Shown here: piece by piece, positions 48,690 to 60,200 of the stretch
Position numbering within the stretch: position 1 is the first letter of the stretch
Layout: every line of letters starts with the position of its first letter
From: Durusdinium trenchii
Taxonomy: Eukaryota; Sar; Dinophyceae; Suessiales; Symbiodiniaceae
DNA length: 64,000 nucleotides
Assembly: GCA_963970005.1 (NCBI GenBank)
Contig: CAXAMN010021984.1
Location: 944,254 to 1,008,253 of the forward strand
Reading direction: 5' to 3'
Position numbers and translations under genes: made by a program
The notes under the pieces: generated by a model
Database searches by the model: none
Seen by the model: only the letters and a program-made list of their open reading frames with translations
Told to the model about the DNA's origin: nothing

Positions 48690-51600
48690 TCAAGGCCGTT
48701 CCAATCGGCCACCGTCCTCCGCCTCGCTGGCATCGGAGTCCTCTCTGGGCTGGTGACATGGGGGAGGGGTGCTGGCTATCGTCAGAATGGGGTTGGATTT
48801 TTGTGGGATGTGGATTGACTTGGGTGGGCTGCTGGCTATAGTCCATATGTCTGTGTGAAGCCGACTTGGCTGGTGACAGTGTGATGACCCGTCCGCGGTC
48901 TTCGGACCTTTTGAGAAGACGGGACCTGCCATGAAAGGTGGATGTTTCATGGACCCGAAGACCCTGAAATTGTTTCCTCCACAAAAGGGAGAACCCTTGT
49001 TTTTATAGTTTGCATGATGGCATGATGGTTGGAGGGAGGGTCAACAAAAAGTCCAAGTTGTTCTGAACATACCAGCTGTTCTGAACAGTGAGTCTTTTCA
49101 AATCAGGGTTCCGAACCCGTCTCAACCGACTTGGACTGTTGGTGAGTTCGGTGACCCCATTGCATCTGTACCAATGATGTCCGTAGCCCAGGGACGGACC
49201 AGAAATGGGGTCGATCTGTCCCTGGCACCGCATGGAGACCAAACGATGCCAGGGACGGACCTCTGGGTATTCGCTTCCCATAAATCAACCAACTAAGGGC
49301 CGGCCAGTCGGGCCATGCTATGACACCAAGCCCCGAAGATGGTGCGAAGACCGACGCTTCTCGTCAGCTGGGAATTTCAGATGTTCTGAGGCCGACGACG
49401 AACGCACAAATGGCCCCTTAGCACGGCTCGACACCGATCTTCAATTCGCTTGACTCACCCCGGATGCCAACTGGATTGAGGCAAGGTGTATTGATTGAAT
49501 CACTGCAGTTATTACGTATACTTTGTGTTGGGACTCAAACTCCAAGCAATCCTAAAACCATCGGAAGTGAACAGTCCTCAACCGCCACTGCTTTTCTTTG
49601 GGTTTTTGGAGGCTTTGAAGGACAGAAACATGGATCCTGTCACATGTCCCAATTTCACCACCCACGGAGTTTGGATGTCAACTGTTCCACATTCTTGTTG
49701 ATGCCCCAGAAAAAAACTGGAAGTTGGGAGAAGCTTCGTAGAAACCACTTAATCGACCAATCCTGGGTCAGAGTATACTTTTTGGTGGGGCTGTCTCCAA
49801 TAGGAGGGCTGACATGGGAAACAAACGAGTCATGTTCACCCATGGACGATGAACACATGTGTTTTGTTGATCCAATCATTTTGGAGATCGGTTTTAAGAC
49901 AATTTAAGACATCTTGTGGTGCCGACGACGTCCCCCTGCAAAAGCGGCACAAAGAGAAAGCAAAGGGCCTCCTCGTCTTCATCATCTCCATCATCCTCCT
50001 GCAACGGAGCCAGCCATGTGTAAATGCTCCGCTGGTGAAAATCCAGGTGTGCCAACTCCATAGCCACCATCCTCCAGACTGCCCAATGGAGAAGTTGGGA
50101 GGAATTCAATCCAGTGAAACCAAAAAAGACTCCATAAGACTTCACCGTCAGACGCATCCGGACCGGATGCTCGCACCCGACGCGTCGCTGAGACGGCGCG
50201 GACGCACCGTCGGTGGACTTCGCCAGCTGCATCGTCCAGAGGCACCGAGTCTGGTTGGGACTTGGCCAAGACACCCCAAAACCAAAGAGAAATCAGCCAG
50301 GACCCTGAAATCAAGAGGGGCTGGACCGGGTTGGAGAACCCTTCTCAACTCCCCATCCATCCATCGATCAGGTGGATGAACATGTGCGTCTCTGGGGTTG
50401 ACTCCACATCCATCGGGTCTCGCCTTGCTGCCGATCTTCTTCAACTTGGACCTCAGTGTTTTCTACCGTGGAAGACTCAGAGGGATCAACGTCAGAAGAG
50501 TAGGAAGCAGTCGGGATGTTACAGCCTACCTCAGCCAAGATGTATAGACATGGCAGCACCATGAATCATTTTCTGAAAATGGATGGGTGATTCTTCTTGG
50601 ATCGTCCGTGCTGAAAAGAAATGCCCCCTTCTGGGCTGCCACACCCTGGGCAGGATTCTTTTGGGTGGAGATATCAAGGGAAGGTGTCAAGGCATCTAAA
50701 CATCCACTGAACCGCATCCTCCAATCTTCTAGTTGTTTCTGTTTCTGTTTCTGTTTCTACGTCTACATCTACGTCTTCTTCTTCTTCTTCTTCTTCTTCT
50801 TCTTCCTCTTCCTCTTCCTCTTCCTCTTCCTCTTCCTCTTCCTCTTCTTCTTTTTGTGCTTACCCTGTTCATACCCTCCCCTCAAGAAACATAGGTACCA
50901 TTGCACTCATCCTGGCCCAATCAATTTGAAATTGTTCTTAATCAATTTTGACTCATATCGCATGGCCGCATGGCCCCCAACCTTCATTGTTTGGATCATC
51001 CCAACCTTCAGGAGTCCTGCTCGAAATTCATGAACCGAAAGGCGGCGGCGATCAAGCAAGCGGTGCAAGCGGGTGTTTGACGACTTGGAGAATCTAAAGA
51101 GGTTTATGTATGTTTATATAGCCTACCGCTGGAAAGACATCCCTTGTCTGCTCCATGTCGGGCGGGATTGGTTGGCAAGTCTTCCGCCGATTAACATCCT
51201 CCGGTCTTGCGATGTAAGTATGGCCGCATGGCCCAATGAAAAAACAAAAGCCACAAAAGCTCAGTTCATGATGTTCAAAGTTAAAGGAGCTTACTCATTC
51301 CAGGCACTTCGAACTTCGACCCATCGATTCTCCAGTTCGGGGATGCCCCGCCATCCACCAAAGCAGACTTGAAGAAACAACGCCGGCCCCGGAATCCACC
51401 CACCTGTCTCGCCTTCATGGCCCTTGCCCAATCTTTCGGCCAGGTGGCTCGAACTGGGCAGCAGTGATGCGTCCACGCCGGAGCTTCTTGGCCAAGGTCT
51501 CCTGGCGAAGAACCAACCTCCGACCTCTGTTTGGGTGCGCTGGAAAAAGGGAGAGATCACCGAAACCCGAAAAGAAATGTAAAAAACATCGTGTTTCGTG

Positions 51601-52302
51601 GATCTCTTCCATTGCTTTGTCCCAAAAGCATTCATTGATCACCGTCACTTACTAAATCTTCGACTTTCACACCGGGGGGCTCTTCAGCCACCAGCTCCAA
51701 ATAACCGAAGCGCCGAACCGTCCGAACCGACGGCGCTCCTCAGCCGCCAAGCTGTGCCACTGCTCCTCGCGGTCGTTCCGCTTGGCCTGGCGCTTTTGCG
51801 TCCTGGAACCGGCGAGTTGTGAAGTCGATCGAGTCCGCGGATGGAAGCTTGGTATCGGAAGAAAAAACAGAAAGAAAAAACACAGAATGAAAAAAAGGAG
51901 GGCAACAAGCAGGTGTGACTGGTTGTAGTTTGTGGATGTTTTGTTGAAGGTGTTACACCATGGACATTGGTATGTTGTCGAAATGTATGTTTTCAAAGAA
52001 ATTTGGATGAAAAGCATTCCACAGGACGACGCCTGCCCGGGCAGGGATGAGACTTCCCGAAATCCCATCGCCCTTGCTGTGGAAACCAAGAAAAATCTGA
52101 CAGGGAGATCAGCTTCAAAAAGGACAATCCATGACCCCAAAACCATTTGTTGATTTCTGCCATCTTGGGTCATTTAAGCACGGTTTGTCCACATAAAAGC
52201 ACGTCAAAGCCGCATGAGAAGCACACGTCTCGCTGCTTCTGCCACACACGATCTGGTGGCAGGCCTTGTCCGGTTCTTCTCGGCTTTGGCAGCGTCCTCA
52301 CG
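48690..52302 (-). CDS. Probable gene for a charged protein with an acidic C-terminus
   Basis: Exon 1 seen starts at 52302 (REDAAKAEKNR) and ends at a possible GC donor in ACAAG-GCCTGC. Its two leftover bases join in frame to 51802-51706 (TQKRQAKRNDREEQWHSLAA, EERRRFGRFGAS). Later exons start at 51501 (ETLAKKLRRGRITAAQFEPP) and run 50260-50146 (SQPDSVPLDDAAGEVHRRC and on). A very acidic stretch at about 49960-50000 (EDDGDDEDEEA) may be another. The final exon (48744-48690) reads EDSDASEAEDGGRLERP and a stop. The mix of basic and acidic runs suggests a nuclear or nucleolar protein, but no family was recognised. Not every junction keeps phase, so exons are missing. Confidence 0.45.
50731..50856. 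repeat. TTTCTG / CTTCTT / CTTCCT microsatellite
   Basis: Successive short tracts of TTTCTG, CTACGT, CTTCTT and CTTCCT. The plus-strand frame of Phe/Leu and the complementary Glu/Lys run are repeat artefacts. Confidence 0.9.
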
Positions 52303-52344
52303 CTGCAAGGGGATCAACTTGTTCCCTCCTTTGATGGACCTCCA

Positions 52345-52557
52345 ACCTACTAGCGATGCCCTCCAATCTATTAGCGATGGCCTCCAACCTGTTGGCGATG
52401 GCTTCCAACCTAGTAGCGGCGGCCTCCAACCTGTTAGTGCCAAAAAGGCAAAGCAACCGAGGCAACCGGCAAGGCAACCAGCAAGACGAAAAAGACAGCG
52501 CAACCAAAAAAGGCAACCGGCAGGCAAGGCAAGGCAACCGGCAAGGCAAAGAGGGAG
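52345..52557 (+). repeat. Dispersed repeat copy j plus GGCAAGGCAACC tandem array
   Basis: Four tandem units of CCAACCTACTAGCGATGCCC type (52345-52440) pass straight into an array of GGCAACCGGCAAGGCAACC-like units (to about 52557). All frames are open across it. Both lie just upstream, on the minus strand, of the 52302 exon. Confidence 0.75.
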
Positions 52558-52699
52558 TGCCCACTAACCGAAACTAGTTGATCCGCAAGGTAATGGCCAG
52601 AAGGGGATGGGAGGGGTGAATGCGCACCAGGGGGTCCCTACTGGTGAGTAGGACGCAAAGCTAGCTATCGCTGTTGGTAAATTTTTGATTGACCGGGAA

Positions 52700-55600
52700 T
52701 TGTGTAGTTGAGAGGGATCAGTGGGGTTGGGTTGTTGGAATCTGAATCTATCTCCCTGGAGCCGGCGTCTTCTTGCAGGCAGGAAGCAGGCGGGGAGGCG
52801 GTGTCTTCTCCCGTGCCGCGTTTCTAAAACAGCTTCCGCGGGTGGGTCTTGCATTGAGGCATGACTGGAACTTGCAGTCGCGGATATTGACTCCACTTCA
52901 GCCGCATCTCTCCTGCCGGTCTTGATGTGCTGGCCGCACTCGAAGAGGCCCCCGCCTGTCCTTTCTGGGCTGATGGTTTCTTCTTGCGCACATTGGACAG
53001 AGTTGTTAGCAATTTCCACCTGAGCCGATGTTTTTGCGCGCGTTATAGTAGTGGATGCGAAGGAAGTTTCGCAGGTCAAAAATCACACATGCCTGGCGCA
53101 ACGCTTGTCTCAAAGGGTCAGCGCCCACAGCTTCGAGGCCGGCTGACGCTGGAACCCTTGCCAGCGCCAATACTCCCTGGACGCTGGGACAGGGCACAGG
53201 TAGAGCTTTGCTACCTGTTGCTGCCGCGCCCTATCCTGGCGAGCAACGAACAAGTGGGACGCGCGTGGAATGATGGTTGAACAGAGTGGTTTGCGATGGT
53301 CAATGGTTCAAAACACCGACGGTAGGTTAACAACAATTCTCAATGACTGTAGGCTCACCGTCATGGCTAGTGGTTGAGAAAATCATCGCAATCAAGATGG
53401 CAAATTTCAACAAACCACCAATGAGGCTTGTAATTTGCAATAAATTCTATGGATGGTTTGCTGCTTTAGGATGTCTTTGGGTTTGACTCAGGGCTTCACT
53501 TCTTTAGGGTCTTTTTTGGTTTTGCTTTGGGTTTCACTCCTTTAGGGTTTCTTGTGGTTGGGCCAGAAACCAGTCCCCAGAAACCACTTCCCGCCACGCG
53601 ACAACGTCAGCGCAGCAAAAAAGTGGTCTAGAAGGAAAAAGTAAGAGTGGTAGTAGAAAGAAAGCTCCAAAGCCGATGCCGGAAGGCGAAGCACAAAAAT
53701 GGCATGCGTGTGTAAACCGCCTGTCTAAAGTAATGTCTGCTGTGGTGAGACGAAACTGAGCGTCCGGAACAGCTGCTCGTACCTCCTCCAATTCTTCTTC
53801 AACAACATCAAAGCACGAGGCGAGGCAGTGGACAGGAAGCCAAGGCTGGAAGAGACACAGTGGTACGCCTCTTCGAACTCTACCGGTAGCAGAGCCTGCG
53901 CAGTCAAAGCCGCTCTCACAATCCGTCGCCACAAACCGATGATAACAGTGGCGTGGCCTGCGCACCGCCAACTTGCACTATTTAGACTTGCGAAACACAA
54001 AAGCCTCCCGTATCGTCTTTTTGGGGGGGGGCTGTAGAGGCGAGGTAGGTCAGCTAGGTTGGACAGTGTTGTCGTATGCCCAGAAACCACTTCCCAGAAA
54101 CCAGTCCCCAGAAACCACTTCCCAGAAACCGGTTGCCAGAAACCACTTTCCCAGAAACCAGTCCCCAGAAACCACTTCCCAGAAACCGGTCTGCAGAAAA
54201 CCAATTTCCAGCCAGAAGCCACTTCCCAGCCAGAAACCACTTCCCAGGGACCACTCCCCAGAAACCACTTCCCAGAAACCAGTCCCCAGAAACCACTTCC
54301 CAGAAACCGCCCACCAAAGACCATATGACCCGCGTTCTGAAACGATCCGAACGCGCGTTCCGAAACGAGCTGAATTCGCGTTCCAAAACGAATCGGAGGC
54401 CGGATCCGTCCCCTTTCTTCTTGACGCATAACCCTTCCTTTGCGATTAGCGACCCTTCTTCTTTCAATTGGATCCGTGAGCCTTCTGTTTTGACCTACAT
54501 ATCTCGTGAACGAGCACCTTCTACAGCCACGACTGCGTCAAGCATTATACAAAGACATCTGCTATACACTGAAGGGCGATTTTTTCGCAGGGCAGGAATG
54601 CGAACACATTGGATCTGTTTCTAGTAGACCTTGCCAACTCTCGGCAGCACTGCTACCGCGAGCCCTTCGGTGGAACTCTGTTTTCTGGTTTCCCCAATGG
54701 TGTCCACACACATGTCTAGTGCAAGGTGTCGAGCCAGCACCTTTCAAAAAGGGTGGACTTCATTGGGTGACTCACCAGCTGGCGCACGACTTTCTGCAAA
54801 GGAATCGCAGCCAAGGCTCGGTCGGAGTAGCACGAACTTGCGCAAACGCAGCTGGTAGCGACGATGTTGCCTCCAGTGCGCCGCGTTGGGACAGCTGCAA
54901 TGGAGTCATGTGTCGTCAGTCTCGGCGCGATCGAACATTGGACGAAGCGTGGGTCGATCAAGGTGACACGGACTATAACTTTCGAGCAGACTTTGCCCCA
55001 ACTGCATTCGGTTGCATCGATTGCGCCTACTGCTGCGCTTGCAAGGTTTCACGGCGACTACGCTTCGAGACGTTCCAAGGTTTGCCCCATTCCTCTTCGC
55101 TTGCCCTCTGTTCACCTAGACCTAGCAAAGATGCACCATACTCCGACGAACGCGCCCATTGCAACCCGGCCACTAAACGCTTTGGCCCTGGGGTGGCGCA
55201 TACCGCGAGCTGCTTGGCATCGCCTTAGTGGTCGCGAAAGCGACAGAGGCGGCACGTGGAAGCGCTGGAACCCGCAACTGGGCGTCAACCCATGTCTGTC
55301 CATGCGATTGCAGGGTGTCGGACAAAGCTCGTCTTCAAAGCTCGTTCGTCCGACTCTATGATTGGATGCACAAGCGTTCAATTAGTTTGCCAGTGTGAGC
55401 AGTCACAAGAGGGTAGGTACAATCGCAGGGACAAGTTTCCCAGTGCAACCCAGGCACCAAAGGCTTTGTCCGTACTTGGGCCGAGCTCGGCTTTCGACTG
55501 GGCTTGCACTTTGGCGTCGCCTGGTCCGCGCGTTCTCCCACGATGCTGTGACACTCTAATGCCTTTTGGAAGACTGTCTCCACTGTCCACTAAATGCAGA

Positions 55601-56260
55601 CTGCCTGTAAACATCAGACACAAAGCCCGGCTCCATTCTCCGCATGTGCACACGTGTTGTAGAAGACACAGTTTCTCACACCGACCCTTGTTGCACATCA
55701 AGCAGCACACAGCAAAGCCGTAGATCCCCTCATAGGTCCGCGAACCTCGCAATGGACGGCTGCCATCGACTTGGCTTGTCTACGACGTTCTCTCTTCCAT
55801 GGCTGCACCATGCAACCTTGCAATACTCTGCAGCATGTCTGGGTGTCATGCTTGGGAACCACCTAACTTAACCACAGGCCGCTGCAACCGAAGCGCAGGC
55901 AGCTTCTGCTTCTTTGCTTCTTTCTTTCTACGCTCATCTGGTGCCTCAGATTGTGACAGTCCCATACAGGCAAAGACCTTCATTGGAATCCAAAACTCAA
56001 ACTTCCCCGGATACTCTTCCATGTCTGTGGGTACAGTGCCTTGCCCTCCACACTCGCAGACTCTAAGACTCTTGCATGCCAAAAGTGTGGCTGCCCGCAA
56101 GGCCTTGACAAACTCTATGTTGGTTGGCCAGTGCTAATTACATGTCATTCCTGCAGTCACGTCCCTCAATTTGCGCTGCTACGGCGCGAGTCCATGCAAC
56201 CTGGTTCGCGGGCTTCAGAGTACTTACATAACGCTGCTCGCACCATCCACGCACACTTTT
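52700..56260. other. Intron-poor, GC-richer block of unknown nature
   Basis: Overlapping long frames on both strands and no clear exon/intron contrast set this block apart. Protein-like minus-strand pieces include 53971-53534 (FDVVEEELEEVRAAVPDAQF), 56140-55846 (SLRVCECGGQGTVPTDMEEY, FEFWIPMKVFACMG) and Cys-rich 55752-55378 (CCLMCNKGRCEKLCLLQHVC). The 53971-53534 and 56140-55846 frames have coding-like character. No reverse transcriptase, integrase or transposase motif was found. It could be a decayed retroposed gene or mobile element. Confidence 0.35.
54075..54305. repeat. Minisatellite, about 14-bp unit (CCAGAAACCACTTC)
   Basis: About 16 units alternate between CCAGAAACCACTTC and CCAGAAACCAGTCC, so the higher-order period is about 28 bp. 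Since 3 x 14 = 42, all frames remain open and give 14-residue repeats such as GFWGLVSGKWFLGS on the minus strand. A lone unit pair recurs at about 53560-53590. Confidence 0.9.
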
Positions 56261-56269
56261 AACCAGGTC

Positions 56270-56665
56270 CGTGGTGGGTCAAACAAAAAGTGTTGCGGGG
56301 TCAAAGACAACAGCAGGAACGTGGGTCAGAAGAAAAAGGTTGGTGGTCAAAAAAGAAGGGTCGTGGGTCAAAGGAATGGGTTGCGGGAGTCAAAATACAG
56401 AACGTGGGTCAAAAAGAAAGGGTTGCGGGGTCAAAGAAAACAGGACCGTGGGTGAGAAAAAAGGGTTCGGTGGTCAAAAAAGAAGGGTCGTGGGTCAAAA
56501 AGAAAAGGTTGCGGGGGTTAAAAAAAAGAACGTGGGTCAAAAAGAGAGGGTTGCGGGGGTCAAAAAAAAGGACCGTGGGTCAGAAAAAAAAGGGTTAGTC
56601 ACAGAATGCTGGGGGGGTCAAAAAAGAAGGGCTGTGGGTCAGAAAAGAATGGTTGTGGGTCAACA
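56270..56665. repeat. Minisatellite, about 27-bp unit (GTGGGTCAAAAAGAAAGGGT)
   Basis: About 14 imperfect units of GTGGGTCAAAAAGAAAGGGTTGCGGG type, alternating GGGTTGCGGG and AGGGTCGTGG endings. The plus-strand frame is open for about 170 codons (VGQKKRVAGSKK-like), which reflects the repeat rather than selection. Confidence 0.9.
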
Positions 56666-56737
56666 AAAGGGGAGCCCTCTGCTCTTTTTCTGCTCTGGGC
56701 GTGCGTTGAGGTGCCGGTGCCTTGCCTTTCCTTTCAA

Positions 56738-56795
56738 CCTATTAGCGATGGCCTCCAACCTACTAGCCTCCAACCTAGTAGCGTCCTTTTAAACA
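56738..56795 (+). repeat. Dispersed repeat, copy k
   Basis: CCAACCTATTAGCGATGGCC, TCCAACCTACTAGCC and TCCAACCTAGTAGCGTCC in tandem, directly after the 56.3 kb minisatellite. Confidence 0.8.
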
Positions 56796-57238
56796 GTTAT
56801 AGTATGTTATAGTCATAGTTCAGTGAACCGTTCTACTATGTTCTACTCATCATTGGATGCAAGGGACCTGGGAGTCCTGGGACAACTTTCCTTGAGCCGA
56901 TTTGACCCGTTCACATCCGTCACTTCTCAGATGTATACAGCCATTATACAGCAAAACGAAAAGAATGTTGGGAAGAATGTTCAGCGCAAAAAGATTGCAG
57001 AAAAAAGCAACCCCTACTTGTACCTTCCTATGTACACCCCACAAGATGAGAAAAAAAAAAAGGATGGACATGCTGATGTGGCCAGGCTGTGCCCAGTGTA
57101 GGATCTGAAATGATCTGGATAGTTTGGCTGTGGGGAAGATGTTGAATCTCGAAGTCGGACACCACTGAAACCAAGGCGGCTACCACCGAACCACGGAAAC
57201 CCTTTCGCCGCCTTTCCGTCCTTGGCGGCTTGCCTCAC

Positions 57239-60200
57239 CTTTCGTAGCTGCTCCTTCTTCGTCTCTTCCTGCCGGCTGAGAGACCGGGTGCGTTGGGCAG
57301 AAAGTCCGACCGACCTCCTGCGAGACATGTCACCGATCCACCAACCAGAAAGCTACCGCTAGCTAGCGACACCGGGAAAAAAAAGAAAAAAGAAACGGCA
57401 CGACACCGGGGCCCAACAGCCTCAGGACATGTTGAATAATTTCAATGCTGTGTACGAACCTGAGTGCTCTCACAGTAGGGAATCCGATTTGATTCACAGT
57501 CCTTGACTGGAAGAGCTGCCTAGACTGGAACAGCTGCCGCCCAGTCCTTGTTCTTCTCCCGCTCTTCCAGTTCCTTTGCCAGTTTCTCCTGCCGAATTAA
57601 GTCCAAGTCCAATGAGTACGTGGCTCACGGCCGACAAAGTAGCAAATGCGCGGGAGGGGAAAGGAGAGAGGATCGCAAGGGGTGAGTCCAAGTCTGCAAA
57701 AGCACGAGCATATTGTTAGTTTCAACCGCGTTGCAGCACCGGTTGAAAGTTGAAATATGAGAGGCGTTTGCTCATGACTCATTACGGTGTCTTTTCTCTT
57801 GCGCTGCTCGTTGCTGCCTGTTTTACTCCTTATTTGCTGCTGCTCTGCACAAGACAAGACTTGCACCCAAACTGCGACGGCGCAGGGGGGATTTGATCCA
57901 GGGAGCGGGGGGGCCCCCTATGAAGAAGAATCCTTCCTTACAGGGCCAAACTCCATGCACAACCCCAGATTGTGATACAGTTTTGCAAGCTACCTTTCGT
58001 GACAAGGTGTAGCTCATCTCGTCTCCCAAAGGGGAAAGAACCATCGCATGCTCAGCCATGCTCGTCAACCCTCCTGCTGCCACCACCACCACCACTACTA
58101 CTCAATGAAGACCCTCACCATCACCAATATACCCAACACCCACCAGTAGCCACTACTCATTGCTCTTGGCCCATGCCTAAGGGCCGGTGTCCTTGCGTTG
58201 CTTCTCCTGCTTTTTGTTCCGGAAGGGCACTGACGCAGGGTCCACCTCAGGGTCCAGCGGTGTCTCAGTTTTTTCCCGTTTTTAGGATCAGTCGCACGTC
58301 TTCAAAAGTCCTCCAAACCGATATGCTGAGCACCAGCAAGCTCCAACAGGTCTCTGACATGGAGGTTCTCATGAACTAAAATCCCTGCTGGTGACCTGTT
58401 GGATGTCTGCATCCTCGGGGTCTGTGACCAAGCCTAAGCCCAAGCCCAAGGGGAAGCCCGGCACAGTTCCAGCCTCGCTTTGCTTGAAGCCACTGACTCG
58501 CTTGCCCAGGATCTCTTTGATGCGGGGTAAGCGCAACAAACAGTAGCCCGTTGCTAAATCTCCCAGGTCCAAATCCTTGAACGGAAAGAGGAATGGCAAC
58601 TGGTGCTCCTCAGGGCTGTCTCTGGTATGGCTGCGAGGTGACTGTGTGAGATCTGAGCTGCGTTTGGTCTTTCCATGAAATTGCACAAGTAAGACTAAAG
58701 GATCCACCAGCAAATGTTCAACATGTTGGTATCGCTTACTTAGAGGGTTGTGATCTGTGCTCGTCATAGAAATGAGCTCAAATTGGTCAATTAGAGCATA
58801 GAAGTGGCGATGGTGAGGAGAATCCTGGGCCCTGAAGTCGCACCCAATCCAGCCTGATAGGCCCGCACGAAGGACAAAAAGGCCTTGGTGGACTTCAACA
58901 TCACCGTGCGGTCCCGCTCAACCATGTGCTTGCACTTCTGCAGCGTGTTGGCCCCACTCTCCTCGCTAGAAAAGGCTTTCAGCTTGGAACAAATCGTTAG
59001 GCGGGGATGTCCAATCCAAAGTCTGAGGTGATGAAGATCTACTTAATTAATGTAAACGGTTGATTAATCCCACGCCCCACTTAGATTGTAAAACCTGGTC
59101 CACCTCACGCACACATAAAGGGTCTCACCCAGCCCTTATGTACAGTGTTGCCTGCATTCCACAGGTCAACAAGGGATTCTCCCAAGAAAAGGATCAGCAC
59201 GAAATGAGATGTTAAAAATCCGTGTTGTGTTGTTGTATTTTCCAATTGACAATCTACATTACCATTAGTTGAGTGAGATGGGAAGCCCATCTTCATCGGA
59301 ACTCTCCAATAGCCAGAGCCCATTCCTTGGTTCTTGTAGAAAGCACGGGGTATGTTTGCATAAAACCTCACAAGATCATGAATCATGTCCATTTGAGATT
59401 TGCTAAGTCGCACTTTGTCAAGGTTCCAAAAAGAACAACATCAAGAAAAACCATGTTCAACGAGTTACACTAACAAACCCGCATTTCCGGGCATGCTGGA
59501 TGTGATTTTCTCACAAACCAACCAACCGTTCAACCGACCAGCCAGCCAACCAACCAACCGACCAACCGACCAACCCAACCCAAACTAACCCAGCCCAACC
59601 CAAACCAAAGCAAGCATTCAACAGGTTCCCGGATCGCGTCTCCTGGTCTGCCGCGAGCTCCTCAGGAAGCTGCTCCAGTTGGATGCCACGCTTCTCCAAG
59701 AAGGGCAAATACCCATCCTCCAGCCCGCGGGTGGGAGGGAGGTGGGCTTTCTGTTGGTTGGGCGGTGGGCGGTTCTATTTTTGTTGGTGCACACTGTGGA
59801 GGGTTCTTTGGGGCGTGCAAACTGCGAAGGGCGCATGATGGCGGTGCTTGTTTTCCGGCAGAGTGGAAAGTACGGGGAAGCCGGTCCAAGAATGTCCCGG
59901 ATGAGACCGTTTTAAGCAAAACTCTCCTCTGAACCCCAAAACCCCTTCTCATGCTGCTGGCACTTCGCCCTGTGCGCGCCGTTCGCTGCGCGGTCCTTTC
60001 GGCGATTCGATCGGGTCGATCGGGTCGGGCGGATCGATCCCTCGCCTCGTGCGGCAGGAGGAGCACCAGCGCCTTCCCGCTCTGCCCGGCGCGCGCCGTG
60101 CGGCCGATGCGGTGCACGAAGGCCGCGGGGTCCGTGGGCGGATCCACCTGGGAGGACGGTCAGGGGCGAAGAGTGGAGCTCGGTGGAGCTCGAAACAGGT

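Noticed and set aside
54075-56665. Regular repeats that might suggest a CRISPR array
   Set aside because: Units are adjacent and imperfect with no unique spacers, and the genome is eukaryotic.
56271-56792. Plus-strand frame of 173 codons, Lys/Gly/Val-rich
   Set aside because: It follows the 27-bp minisatellite and ends in dispersed-repeat sequence; no independent sign of selection.
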